A program made the translations under genes and the position numbers. Of a stretch of 64,000 nucleotides of DNA, positions 22,501-33,885 are shown piece by piece. This DNA comes from Ceratopteris richardii (taxonomy: Eukaryota > Streptophyta > Polypodiopsida > Polypodiales > Pteridaceae): positions 112,760,266 to 112,824,265 of the forward strand of contig CM035423.1 of NCBI GenBank assembly GCA_020310875.1, written 5' to 3'. The notes beneath the pieces were generated by a model. That model was not told where the DNA came from. It ran no database searches and was given only the letters and a program-made list of their open reading frames with translations. Each line of letters begins with the position of its first letter. Position 1 is the first letter of the stretch.

Positions 22501-23310
22501 AGAAACAAGAGACCAGCCAGTGGATTATGTTCAAAGATTTAGACCCGAGACATAGAGTTACCCTCGAGGAATGGACTCTTCTTCAAGGCAGTTGCTTAGC
22601 ATGGGACCGCTCAACTACCTGCCTTCTCTGTGAACAAGATCTTCCTTGCCTGGAGGGCCTCAAATGGAGCAATGGGAAGAAAATATCCAGAATCGCGAGC
22701 TTCAAAGAGAACTTAGATGTTCATCACACCCTTAACAAGAGGTGGTGCCTTTCTTGGACCAAACTTCGATGGGAACTAAAGTTCATGTCTATTTGGCACC
22801 CCCTAATTGAGATAAAAAATTCCGTTCTCATGTGGCAAATCTTGCATAAGGGAATCTGGTCCAATCCAAGAAATCTCTGATATGCTGCAATGGTGCAAGC
22901 GTTGTCATCGATGCATCGAAGATTTAGTTCACTTGTTCTTCGATTGCCCCAAGTCCAATGTTATCTGGCATCACATGACGCAGATTTTGAGACTCACGAA
23001 CCAAATCAATTGGCAACAGGCACTGTTGGGTGAGGCGCTCGACTGCTCATTGAGGCTATGGAATGCCATCAGGAGTGAGACTCTTTGGAAGATTTGGAGG
23101 GAGCGATGTGCTGTCAATTTCGGCCGAAGTCCAAAGGAATGGTCGATTGAGAAACCCTTGTTTCTTCTAGGTTAAAGAATCTCCCGAGATAAGAGATCTC
23201 CACCGTTTAGACATCACTATATTTATCTCCTCAAAAACAACAAGTTGAAACCCAAATGGGTCCCACATGAAAGAGATGATAGATTTGTCCGCGTCATTTG
23301 TAATGCCCTC
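19513..23310 (+). pseudogene. LINE ORF2, copy D (endonuclease, RT, zf-RVT), multiple stops
   Basis: Starts MKFTSLNVRGLSNPSRAAIL. Endonuclease motifs FCLQEIKID, SIYAPNGEADR and ICGDFNMVE are visible, then RT motifs KSPGP(H)GL, IKIDFNKAYDRLEWDF, RQGCPLAPLLFAIAS and active site FSDD (21594-21605), then HLFFDCPKS and IWRERCAVNFGRSPKEW. It is broken into at least eight frames. Several stops are simple transitions from conserved codons: CAG to TAG (21169-21171), TGG to TAG (21648-21650, 22017-22019), CAA to TAA (22340-22342). This copy is dead, by the pattern expected from methyl-C deamination. Confidence 0.85.
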
Positions 23311-23467
23311 TAGCTTGCCATTCTCCTCCGTGCATTGTGGGATTTGAGGGGTCCCATGAGCACTAGTCCCATTCACTTGTAACTTTTCTTCTTTATTTTA
23401 ATTAAAGTCCGGGAGATTAGGCTAAGGCCAAACTTCCTTTTAATTTAAAAAAAAAGAGAAAAAAAAT

Positions 23468-24182
23468 TCCTGCTTTCTCGCAATCACTCTCTTCATCACT
23501 CAGTCGCCCTTCAAAGGGTCGTGTGTGTACATGTACCTCGACCTCAAAGTCAGCTTGATGATGATGTGGCACTAAAAAGTGTCTAACTTTTTATATATCA
23601 TTCATGACTCATGCGGCATTCCATAATGCACGGGTCATATTTAAAAAAAATCCACTATCTCTGTATCGCGATTCGCGATTCGTCACCATCACGAGTATTT
23701 GGAACCATCACGACCTCGTTAATATGTATGATGACATGTCTATGGGGTTCGAGCATTCACTCTTGAAAGATAAACACAGCACACACATGCACCAAAAGCC
23801 ACGAAGCACACAAGAAAAGCATGAAAAAAACACCTAACTTAGGTACAAATGAGGTTCAGGGCCTCAGAAACATCATTAAAGCTCTAAATGAAGAAGATGG
23901 AAATGAAAGACTAAAGAATCAAGATGCGAAAGATTTCCTCCAAAATTATTGAAAAAGTACTTACAAATTAGGGTTTTTGTCCTTTATACTCTTGGACATG
24001 GCCCTTCTCACACAATTTTTGAGCTAAAAATAAAGTATTAAAGCTTATTTTACTACTAAAAATATTTTTAAAAAATTGCAGATGGTTAAGGAAACAATTG
24101 TTAGGCTCAATGACTCTTTGGCCTTTACAAAAATGGAATGGTATCACATAAAACCTCTTCAACTAGTAAAAATATACATTAA
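23468..24182. other. Region with no recognised gene
   Basis: AT-rich, with short frames only. The plus-strand frame 23604-23837 shows no motif I know. Confidence 0.4.
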
Positions 24183-25142
24183 ATGACTAAAATTATGCAT
24201 ATGTGGCAAGTACTATCTCTTTGTCCGAGCACTCTATCCTCTCTATCCTCTGAAGTTGCTTTATTGCTTGGATTCTTCCCAAGTCATTTTGCACGCTCCT
24301 CATGGCCCAAGTGTGAGAAAATTGGTGGGCCCATTTACTTCTACAACTCTCTTTTTGAAGTCTTATATTTAGTCCTCTGCGTTGAAACAGACCTGAACCA
24401 GGTCCTTCCTTCGAAGATCTCCATAAACTATGGAGATGGTATGACTTGGACACAAGAGGTTACTTACAAGAATCTGCCAAACGCGTGCTTCCGGTGCGGG
24501 CTTCAAGGTCACAGGATCAAAGACTGCCCACTGAAGAAAAGTACCAATAAAAACAAGCTTAAACCAGATGAGACCCTAGACCCTATCCCCCAAAACGACA
24601 CTCGGGGTCATCCCCATCCAATGGAGGAAGAAGAGGGAACTCGCGTTGCTGAGACGGATTCAGAAGGTTTCACTGAAGTGAGACACAAGAGGAAAGTTAG
24701 CCCTCGAAGATCAAAAACAAGGAATGCTACGACAGCTGCCCCCTCGAATAACATATACTGTAACCTAGAAAAAGAGATTAATGAACTCGATTTCCCAGGG
24801 GACAACCTCTTGGAAGAAGACCCCACTGACAATTCACTTGGGTGCTCTACCAGCAAAGAAGATAACCTAGAAGGCTACACCACGAGTAAAGAGGAAGGCT
24901 TTACTACCAGCAATGAAGACAACCCAGACAGCGAAAGCTCCGCTCTTGGCCCTACCCTCCCGGTATGCTTTCCAAGACTACCGCAACAAAAGTCCAAGCT
25001 TAAAGGTAAACAACCTTCCGGCATGCCTTGGAAGAGCCCCCTCAAGAGTAGGATCCTAAGTCAAGAAGTAGGGAAGAAAAAAGAAGACCACAAGAAGAAA
25101 AAAGATCGGGTCCCTCCCCTCAAAGAGGGCAACCATCATTAA
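24183..25142 (+). pseudogene. LINE ORF1 (gag-like, CCHC zinc knuckle), copy E, N-terminally truncated
   Basis: 319-codon frame. From about residue 62 it matches plant LINE ORF1: the end of the DUF4283-type region (CVETDLNQVLPSKISINYG), then a CCHC knuckle CFRCGLQGHRIKDC (Cys 102, Cys 105, His 110, Cys 115), then a charged tail with SKEEGFTTSNEDNPDSES and a Lys-rich end. The protein binds LINE RNA in other plants' elements. Most of the N-terminal RNA-binding domain is missing, and the first 60 residues probably come from flanking DNA. The stop overlaps the ORF2 start (TAATG, 25140-25144), suggesting termination-reinitiation. Confidence 0.75.
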
Positions 25143-28100
25143 TGAAATTCACATCTCTAAACGTTAGGGGTCTGTCTGACCCGTCAAGAGCCTCGATTCT
25201 TGGCCAGTGGTTCAAAGACATGTGCTTCGCCCCTGACTTTATTTGCTTACAAGAGGTTAAAATCGACGGTGAGGATCTACAAAAACGGCTTAAATGCATT
25301 TCTCCGAACCACCTTTGGTTCTCCACTTCTCACCCTAGAGGGACAGGGGGTGCTTCTATCGGTATTAGTCACGCCTTGTCTAACAATGTGACCTCGACTT
25401 TTGAAGGTCGGAATCATCGTTGGATTGCTGCCTCTTTCGGGTCTCCTTTCCAGTTCACTGTGGTCTCAATTTATGCCCCTAATGGGGAAACAGACAGAAT
25501 GGATACTTGGGCTTCCCTTGACTCCCTTTCACACAATGTTCTGATTTGTGGGGACTTCAACATGGTTGAATCTCCTGAAGACCGATGGAATAACAAGGGG
25601 AAAATTATTGACGGTCAGAAGAAGGAGATTTGGGATAAAATCAAGCTCCATCTCGACCTGGTCGAAGTGAAAGACAACCAGGGTTTCTCCTGGTCTAATC
25701 TCCAGTCGGGGGACTCTTTGAGGAAAGCAAGGCTTGATAGATGCTACATCGACCAGAACACCATCCTTCAGTGGGGTTTTCCTTCGATTTCTCAACACAT
25801 GGACCTCACTATCTCAGACCACTATCCGATTACTCTGTCCTTCAAACCAATTCCCATGCTCCAGAAAGCTCCTTGGTTTCAGGCTTGTCAGACATCATTT
25901 TCCCTCCCCTCGGTCCACCAGGAAATTTTTGAGGTGTGGACGGAAGCCTTTGCTTACGGTAATGAACCGGCTAAGTGCTGGAGAAACGCGGTAGAAAGGA
26001 CTCGTAAAATTCTAATCAGGACTCAAAAGGCTATAAGAGGAATTCGAAAGAAAAGAAGAGAAATGGTGTACCGGAGGCTCTCACGGCTTGAAGAAGAGGT
26101 GAACAAAGGTAAGCTACATTGCCAACAGGGTCTGTTGAAAATCAGGGGTAGGCTAAGATTAGAGGAGGAGGTCCAAAGGAAAAATCTCCAAATTTTCTTC
26201 AAAGAGTGGTGGGCAGGGAAGGCGGACAAACCAACGAAAGAGATGTGTAACATCCTCAAAAGGAAACAAGCTAGGGATTCCATCCCCCTAATGGTCGATA
26301 ACAATGGAACTGAATGTCGCACCGAAATGGAGAATAGAACTATCATCGTCGAACATTTTACTAACCTTCTCGGGGTCTCGACTCCTCTTTCCCCCCACAG
26401 GCGCGACTCCATGGCAACCATCTCAAGGGTTGCTCAAACCAGAATCCCACAGAACTTGATTGCTCTTACTGGATGCTAACATCTCCGAGAATGAAATTAT
26501 CGAGGTTATTGATGCCCTTCCCAATGGGAAAAGTCCGGGTCCAGATGGCCTTACCAATGAGTTCTTTAAGTCCTTCAAACTTCAGGTGGCCACCCCCCTG
26601 CGCCTCGTGTGGCAAGAGGCTCTCTCCTTCGGTGCCCTCCCTGAGTGCCTGAATAATGGCGTCATCAAGTTAATCCACAAACGGGGAGATAAGAACAAAA
26701 TTGAAAACTGGCGCCCGATTACCATGCTCCAAACTGGATACAAGATAATTGCAAAAGTTATCGCCAACAGAATCTCCTGTCATTTAAAGTCATGGCTGTG
26801 CGAGGACCAGAAAGGTTTTATCAAAGGTAGATCTATACTTGAAGCAATTATTGATATTTGGGAAGGCCTTGCTTTTGCTGAGGAGTCTGCTCAAGATCTA
26901 GTTTTTATTAAGATCGACTTCGACAAAGCGTATGACAGATTGGAATGGGACTTTATTCTTCAATCATTGAAAGACCTAGGATGCAGCCAAAAGTTTACGA
27001 AGATGGTTTCCACGCTTCTTGGAAATGCTTCAACCAGAATAAACATCAACGGTAAGCTCTCTGAGCCCATTCGTTTAAAAAGATCAATTAGGCAAGGCTG
27101 CCCTCTGGCTCCTTTACTATTCGCTATCGCCTCAAATGGACTCAGCTGCCTATTAAAGCATCACATGGACGCCGGCAATCTCAAGGGTCTCTCCTTACCT
27201 CGAAATCACGGCCAAATGGTTGTGAGACTTTTTGCTAATGACATGAATGCCTTTGTGCATAACGATATAAATAGCATTGAGATGTTTTGGTGGTGCCTCC
27301 ACACCTTTTGTATGGCATCAGGCTCAAAAATCAACCATGCTAAAACTGCTTTTAGAGCGATCAGCGGGCCTACTCCCCAATTGTTGGTGGATCGGGGGTG
27401 TCAAGTTATCCCTAGCGGTCAAGTCTTCCGTCTCCTTGGCATTCCGATGGGTTTCGATATCTCAATGGAACAACGATGGAACTGGGTGCTATCCAAGTTG
27501 GATAGCAAGCTGAATCAATGGAAAGGTATGCAAGTCAACCTAGCAGGGCGTGCTATGGTTATTAACACCTTTATGTTATCTACAATTATTTACTTTATCT
27601 CGTGTTGGAGACCTAAGGAGAAAGACTTGGCCAAAGTAGAAAGAATCTGCAGGAACTTCCTTTGGACTGGGGACCCAAACAGAAGGGGGGTTCCCAAAAT
27701 CAAATGGGAAACTTGCATTAGCCCTAAAGACTCAGGGGGCTTGGGTATTTTGGATATTGCTGGATTAGCTGACAAACTGGCGGCTAAATGGCTTATCAAG
27801 GCCTGGAGCAATAGGGAGTCCTCTTGGGCTAAATTGATCTTCAGAAACAGGGAAGACTTTACCTTTGTCGGCCTCCCTGGTTGGAAGGACATAGGGATTC
27901 TCACTCTTTTGTTCTCCCCCCACCCAGTTTGCCCTAAAGGCTCTAGCCTCGTGTGTTCCTTATGGAAGAATTGGAACAAGGCCAAACAGTTCATCAGAAT
28001 CAGTGATGATTGGAAGTGGGCAGCTGGCATAAGACAAAATGACTCTATCTGGTTCCCGATCAGTGGCATTCGGGGAGTGGATTCTTGGAACCTCCAAACT

Positions 28101-29107
28101 GCAAGGCGGTTATGGAACAAGGGGTTCAAAGAGTGGAAACAGCTCTGGAAACAAGAGACCCACCAGTGGATTAGGTTTGAAGATTTGGATCCGAGACTTA
28201 GCATTACCTTTGAGGAATGGACTCTTCTTCAAAGCAGGTGTTTAGCCTGGGACCGCTCTACTACCCGCCTTCTCTGCGGTCAGGATCCTCCTTGCTCGGA
28301 GGGCCTCAAATGGAGCAATGGTAAGAAACTGTCCAGAATCCCGAACTTCAAAGGGGAAGTGGATGTTCACCACACCCTTAACAAGAGATGGTGCCTTGCT
28401 TGGACCAAACTTCGGTGGGAGCTAAAATTCATGTCTCTTTGGCACCCCCTAATTGAGGTCAAAAAGTCCGTTCTCATGTGGCAGGTCTTGCATAAAGGAA
28501 TCTGGACCAATGCAAGGGCTAACAAAATCTGTGGTGTGCCGCCATGGTGCAAGCGTTGTCATCGGTGCATCGAAGATTTAGCCCACCTGTTCTTTGACTG
28601 CCCCAAGTCCCGTGTTGTCTGGCATCACGTGTCCCGAGTTTTGAGAATTACGAGTCAAATCAACTGGCAACAAGTGATGTTGGGTGAGGCGATTGGATGC
28701 TCTTCGAGGCTATGGAATGCCATCAGAGGCGAGGCTCTCTGGAAGATTTGGAGAGAGCGCTGTGCCGTCAATTTCGACCAAACTCCTAAGGAATGGTCGA
28801 TCGAGAAATCCTTGTTTCTCCTTGGTAAAAGAATCTCCCGAGTCAAGAGTTCACCACCGTTTAGACATCACTGTATTTATCTCCTGGAAAACAACAAGTT
28901 GAAACCCAAATGGGTCCCACATGAGGGTGATGGTAATGTTATCCACCTCATTTGTAATGCCTTGTAGCTTGCTAGACTCCTCCCCTGCGTTGTGGGATTC
29001 GGGGGGTCCCATGGGCACTAGTCCCGTTCACTTGTAACTTTTTCTCTTTAATATAATTAAAGTCCGGGAGATTAGGCTAAGGCCGAACTTCCTTTATAAA
29101 AAAAAAA
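24364..29107 (+). mobile_element. LINE copy E, best-preserved member of the family
   Basis: Carries most of ORF1, all of ORF2, the 3' UTR (TTAAAGTCCGGGAGATTAGG) and an A-tail ending about 29107. The 5' boundary is uncertain: ORF1 is open from 24183, but the first part does not look like the usual ORF1 N-terminus, and recognisable ORF1 sequence (VLCVETDLNQVLPSKISI) begins about 24364. It is therefore probably 5'-truncated in ORF1. No target duplication identified. L1-type plant LINE by domain order. Confidence 0.88.
25142..28967 (+). pseudogene. LINE ORF2 (endonuclease, RT, zf-RVT), copy E, one frameshift and altered active site
   Basis: Frames 25142-26479 and 26460-28967 together span about 1275 codons, the normal length for plant L1 ORF2. 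Endonuclease: LNVRGLSDPSRA, CLQEVKID, SIYAPNGETDR, LICGDFNMVES, SDHYPIT. RT: NGKSPGPDGLTNEFFKSFK, IKIDFDKAYDRLEWDF, RQGCPLAPLLFAIAS. zf-RVT: HPLIEVKKSVLMWQ and WCKRCHRCIEDLAHLFFDCP. C-terminus: IWRERCAVNFDQTPKEW. A single inserted base near 26465 (compare copy C) shifts the frame before the RT. The RT active-site motif reads FAND (Asn codon 27237-27239) where copies C and D have FADD and FSDD, so the polymerase would be expected to be inactive even without the frameshift. Confidence 0.9.
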
Positions 29108-29530
29108 CACCCCCCCAAAAAAAAAACCCTATCATCCTCAAGACGCCTTTGCTGAGCATGTCGGGGTCTACATCCTATTTGCTTTGTCTCAAACTTATTA
29201 GTCCCTTTTGTAATGCTTCTTCGCCAACACATGAGATGGTCTTGTCATTCTATACTTTTGGGACCTAATGTGATGGGTGTCATAGTGGAATGAGCTAAAT
29301 CTAATAAAATGGCGTTGGGGTGATGGGAGTGTGCTTCAAGTGTTTTTTAAAAGATTTATGAGTGTTTCTCAAAAATTCTAACGTGGAAAGCCTCTTTAAA
29401 AGTGGCCATATGTTGGCTATCACAAAAAATGGCATATATTGTGATATGTTATGACGTATTTTAGTGGTAGGGTTTGATGAAAATAAAAAACTAGTGGCCT
29501 AATGCCATAGTGAAATTCGAGTAGAGTCAT
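29108..29530. other. Region with no recognised gene
   Basis: Follows the LINE A-tail with C7 and A10 runs (29109-29127); otherwise unremarkable AT-rich DNA. Confidence 0.4.
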
Positions 29531-29532
29531 TT

Positions 29533-29940
29533 TAATAAAAGAAGTTTGACAGTATCCTGCTCTCCCACACTTTAATTAATAGAAAGAACAACTCTACATA
29601 GAAAGAACAACTCTACAGTGAATGGGTCTGGCACCCATGGGACCCCCCGAATCCCACAAAGTAGGGGATGCTTAAACATTACTAGAAGACATTACAAAGA
29701 AGGTTGATAACCCTTTTGTCCCCCTCATGGGGGTCCACTTGCTTTTAATCTTGTTGCTCTAAATGATAAACACTCTTTTATGTCTAAAAGGTGGGGACTT
29801 TTTACAATTAAAAATTCTTTTTCCTAAAAATAAAAGATATTTTTGGATCGATCATTCTTTAGGAGGGCAACCAAAGTTGACGGCACACCTCTTGTTCCAG
29901 ATCTTCCAGAGGGTCTCACCTCTTATAGCATTCCATAGTG
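29533..29940 (-). mobile_element. LINE 3'-end fragment, divergent subfamily (copy H)
   Basis: Minus-strand 3' UTR and C-terminal ORF2 remnants (TAATAAAAGAAGTTTGACAG at left; GTTGACGGCACACCTC and TCTTCCAGAGGGTCTCACC near 29875-29925, matching IWRERCAVNF coding sequence of other copies). Clearly more diverged than copies A-F. Includes a 21-bp tandem duplication (about 29577-29618, CTACATAGAAAGAACAA). Confidence 0.75.
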
Positions 29941-30690
29941 TTTAGGAACATGTGTAGAAATAAATTTGGTAAGGCATAGCTTCAAGGTTTCTAAAATATT
30001 TAAAACATTTGACACGTAGTGTCTAATAGGTCCTATCCCTCTTATTGCAAAAATTAAAATGGTGCACGTATATTCTATAGTTACTATTTCTCTTTTGGAG
30101 TGTCCATAATTGGATAATTCAACCAATATCTGGTTGTCCATTGTTGTACTCTCAGGACATCATACTTCTCCCAGAATCTCCTCTTGGTGAAGGAAGCAAA
30201 AGCAAGACTATGTTGTACATAAGTTCGAACCATATCAAGAGTTTTGGTGTTTGGTCTTTCCCTCAAAGGTCTCCTCCTCCACATTAGATTTTCTTGATTG
30301 ATGTGTTGCATTCTAATATTCTCAATATCATCTTTCTTGAGCTTAGACACATCACTTCCTCAATGTGGATCGTATCTTTGATATCTGACAATGTTTTCAC
30401 ATAGTGTGACTGTATGTGGGAGGGTGGGCTGATATCAAGTTAGACTGATGAAACTTTCCCATTCTCTTTAGTATAAAGGGGTCCATAAATTCATTCTCAA
30501 GGTCATTCCATAATTCTTTCATAAGAAATGTTCTTTGTTTGTGCAGGCTATCATTGGCCAAGATATCCTCGTATTTGTGTATAGTTGGATCATATTCCTA
30601 GGCATGGGAGGCCTCTGTGGAACCTTCCTAGTCTTGTTCCTCCACTTTCAGCCATTCTTTTGGGACATCAACTTCATATAAGCATAGGTT
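29941..30690 (-). pseudogene. Unidentified minus-strand coding relic
   Basis: One open frame (30350-30084, 88 codons) contains MWRRRPLRERPNTKTLDM and FASFTKRRFWEKYDVLRVQQ; further upstream in a different frame KYEDILANDSLHKQRTFLMK and LKRMGKFHQSNLISAHPPTY appear. Amino-acid composition is protein-like and not repeat-like, but I do not recognise a family. It lies just left of the dispersed repeat at 30690-30860, the same arrangement as at the left end of the window, so it may be the coding part of the same DNA-transposon family. Confidence 0.35.
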
Positions 30691-30860
30691 ACTTCCAGTA
30701 AATTATGGACGCTTATACCAACACGCATACTGGCACTGCTAGTTTTCGACACGCATACCGACTATTTATTTTCAACGACTATACTGATGATTAAATACCG
30801 TCTGTATTGCATCCGTGGTTTTTCAAGCATTTTCAACGGTCATACCGATGCCGAAGGCAC
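30690..30860. repeat. Dispersed repeat with CATACCGATGCCGA motif (copy 2)
   Basis: Same orientation as 8440-8645, shares GACGCTTATACCAAC, TTTTCAACG and GGTCATACCGATGCCGA. Roughly 75% identity by eye. Confidence 0.6.
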
Positions 30861-30864
30861 ACAA

Positions 30865-33384
30865 CTCAAGTGCCCTTTAAGTTGGGCTAGAGGAGGTTCA
30901 CACCTCAATCTCCACAATGTAACATTTCCTTCCCTTCAAGTGCATGTTTGTCCTTAAAAAAATGGCATTGGAAGTTCTTCATGAAAAAAAGAAATAGTAA
31001 AAGATGAAATAGTAGAAGTTGAATACTCCTTCAGAGTCCCATGTACCCTATGCATATGATCCCCTCTACTTAGTGTTTCCATATCCTTCCCCTCAAGAAG
31101 CCGCATGAGAGGACATCTCAAAGGTGGGAAACCACTTTGGATTGGTAGTTACCTTCTCTCATGTAGCATTATCATCCCTTCCATCCTTTCACATTACTAG
31201 GCACTCTATTTATAAGTGATTTCTCATGCGTTTTCTCGTGTACATATAAGTGATTTCTCATGCGTTTTCTCGTGTACAGATTATTCTTTCTAGCTCATAT
31301 GGAATGGATTGAACATAGACACTCTCTATAATATCACTATTAGGAAAGAGGTTGTCAATATTATTGAACTTTCTTTTAATCTTTCCCACATGAAAGATTA
31401 GAGGATCTCTTAGAAGATAGAGTTAGTAATCCATATCTCTTATTCTCTTAAGTATTGTAAGTTGACCACAATACCCAGGATAAATTTTTGGATAGGATCT
31501 CATCTTCATGGTTTTAGACCTAGAGGGAACTTTAAGATGTAAGATGTACATGGTCTTCTACATTCAGTTCAAATCTTTTTTCTTTAAGGGTCGGCACATG
31601 CACTTGCTCTATCATGAGTTGACTTAATATTATTTTTTGCGAGTCCAAGCATTTCCTTTATCTTTTCCAAGAAATCATTTGCATCCTTTACTCTCTCATT
31701 TTGCAATCTAACTATAACTATAGAAGGATCTCTTAGTTGAAATATGTAGATCAACATGAAGTATCTCCCATTAAAGAGCATTTGATATGTTGTATGCAAA
31801 CTCTAGAATAGGTAAATACTCTCTCAAAATTAGTTTATAATTCGTTTATATATGTTCAAAAAGCATATCTTCTCGGATTAAGGTGTTTGATAATGTTATA
31901 CGCAAACTCAAAAATAGTGAAATACTCTTTCCAATTTATTTATCGTTCGTTTACATATGCTTGAAGCATATATTCTAGGATTTGGTTACCTCTCTTAGCT
32001 TGCGTATCCATTTGTGGTTGCCTAAGTGCATTCATTCTAAGTTTCATGTATAACCTTTTGAAGGTTGCTCTCTAAACATGGCTACTAAACTTTTATCTCT
32101 ATTTGAAACAACATCTAGTAGTAGAACATACATCTAGTATAAAGCTAGTTCTATCATCTAGTAGTAGAGTACACAGTTGGTAGAGAGCTAGTAATAGAAC
32201 ATACAATTGATATAGAGCTACTCCAATGGGTTGAGAAGACTATTCTCAACCTCTCAACCTTATAATCATGTCATTTATTTCTTTAAATCACAAAATAAAG
32301 GGACAACTTATGTATTCCATGTCAATACAACTCCCTCTTAAGAATGTCATAATTCTTGTTGACTCTTGGGTGTCCTGCTCTACGTGTGTCATGATACTCA
32401 TACAACATCTATTATGATTTATATATCTCTTGGGGTGCACACCTCATCATTATACAATAGATATCTGTCATGGATATTGTAATTTTCCACTTGAGTCCCA
32501 TTTGGGCATATGTTAATACTTCATTCCCCAATGGAAAATCATACCTCTAGATCCTCTTATCAATGTGTTTACATATGTTAGAATATGCAGGATCAAATCT
32601 ATACCTTCCTTTGATGGACTCAAGTAGCTTACTAGTGATACGAGTGAAACTCAATCTATTGGGCATAGACATGTGGCTAAGTGATTCTATCACCACATTA
32701 ACTCTCCCTTTCTATACCTAAACTCATAATTAAATTCTTGAGGGGGCTCTGCCAATTTGACCTTTGGATATTTTAGATCTATTTGAGTAGAGAGCCACTT
32801 GATGCTCTCTTCATCAAACACTACTGTAGCTTTGGAACCATAAATATAATGATGAAACGTTTTCAAAGCATGCATGATTGCATGTAACGTCTTATATGTA
32901 AGGTAAATCTATTTAAGACACTTCAAGTTTCATTCTTATGAAAGAAACAAGTCTACCATCTTGAATTGAAATTGCTCTTATAGCATAGTCACTTGTACCA
33001 ATCTCAAGCACAAAGGGTTGAGTGGGATCCACAATATGCAATAAAGAAGTTATGGCAATTACTACTTTTAGCCCACGCCTTACCTTTGCTTATCCCCCTA
33101 GTGAAATGTCTTTTCTTTCCCTTCATCACTTTCATAATTGGAATAGCTATCTTGGCATTATTCCTAATGAGTCGGTGATAGAAGCTTGATAAATCTTTAA
33201 AATTTTGAAGTTCTTTTAGGTTCTTAGGATGTGGTCACTCCATAAGAGCCTGTATTGTGTTATGATCCATGTGGATTCCCTCTTTGGAGATGATACAACC
33301 AATAATAAAATAGTTGCATCTTGAGGAACTCACACTTTGACTTCTCACCTAAGATTGAACTTTCCATAATGGAAGTTTTTTTGG
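30865..33384 (-). pseudogene. Ty3/gypsy relic 1: RT C-terminus, RNase H, integrase C-terminus
   Basis: Minus strand. Near 33370-33110 the RT thumb/connection is legible in fragments (EKSKCEFLKMQL). RNase H follows at 32875-32690 (MHALKTFHHYIYGSKATVVF, IKWLSTQIDL, FNYEFRYRKGE). At 31799-31584 the integrase C-terminal region appears (VKDANDFLEKIKEMLGLAKN). All are separated by frameshifts and stops. A 34-bp tandem duplication lies at 31211-31278. The upstream (RT N-terminal, gag) part is not in place: the LTR of relic 2 abuts at about 33385. Confidence 0.7.
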
Positions 33385-33684
33385 TAAGTGTTCCATGTGT
33401 TCTCTTTTTATCTACTTTAGACCAAGATATCTATGAGAAAACAAGGTATAAATAAGGCTTATGAATGATGTGTGTGTAACTCTCCTCCCATCCTTTTATA
33501 TCCTCTTGTATTCTAAAAATAGCAATGATCTGGAATGGTCTAGTGCTACCATGTGGCTATCATGCAACACTCATCCCCATTACTATAGAATACCTTAGGA
33601 TATCCCACGAGCTTGGGACATTAGCTATGGTTGGCCCTTATCCAACACACACATGGAATGATCCCTATGGACCAATGTCTAACA
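33385..33684 (-). repeat. 3' LTR of gypsy relic 2 (minus strand)
   Basis: Begins TGTTAGACATTGG at 33684 just after a purine-rich tract, contains TATAAAAGG (minus, near 33500-33508) and gives way to RT-like sequence of relic 1 near 33385. The 3' boundary is approximate because no second LTR is present for comparison. Confidence 0.55.
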
Positions 33685-33698
33685 CTCTCTCCCCTTCT
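33685..33698 (-). other. Polypurine tract of gypsy relic 2
   Basis: AGAAGGGGAGAGAG on the minus strand directly before the LTR start TGTTAGAC. Confidence 0.65.
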
Positions 33699-33885
33699 AA
33701 AGATCATTGTCCTCAATGATCAATGAGGGACAGTACTTGCGAATGAGTGCTTTTGATTCCCAAGTAGATTCATTAAGTGTTAATCCTCTCCAAGCTACTA
33801 GATACTCCTGGATGACACAGTTCCTTAATAGTTTATGTCTTCGATCTAGTATCTTGACTGGAGAATGATCTGCATTGTCACTTTC

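Larger units (their letters stand above)
19078..23467 (+). mobile_element. LINE copy D, decayed, 5'-truncated in ORF1
   Basis: Similarity to copy E begins near 19078 within the ORF1 C-terminal region and continues through ORF2 and the 3' UTR (AGTCCGGGAGATTAGGCTAA, CCAAACTTCCTTTTAATTT) to an A-rich tail ending about 23467. No clear target duplication. Many in-frame stops show it is older than copies C and E. Confidence 0.85.
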
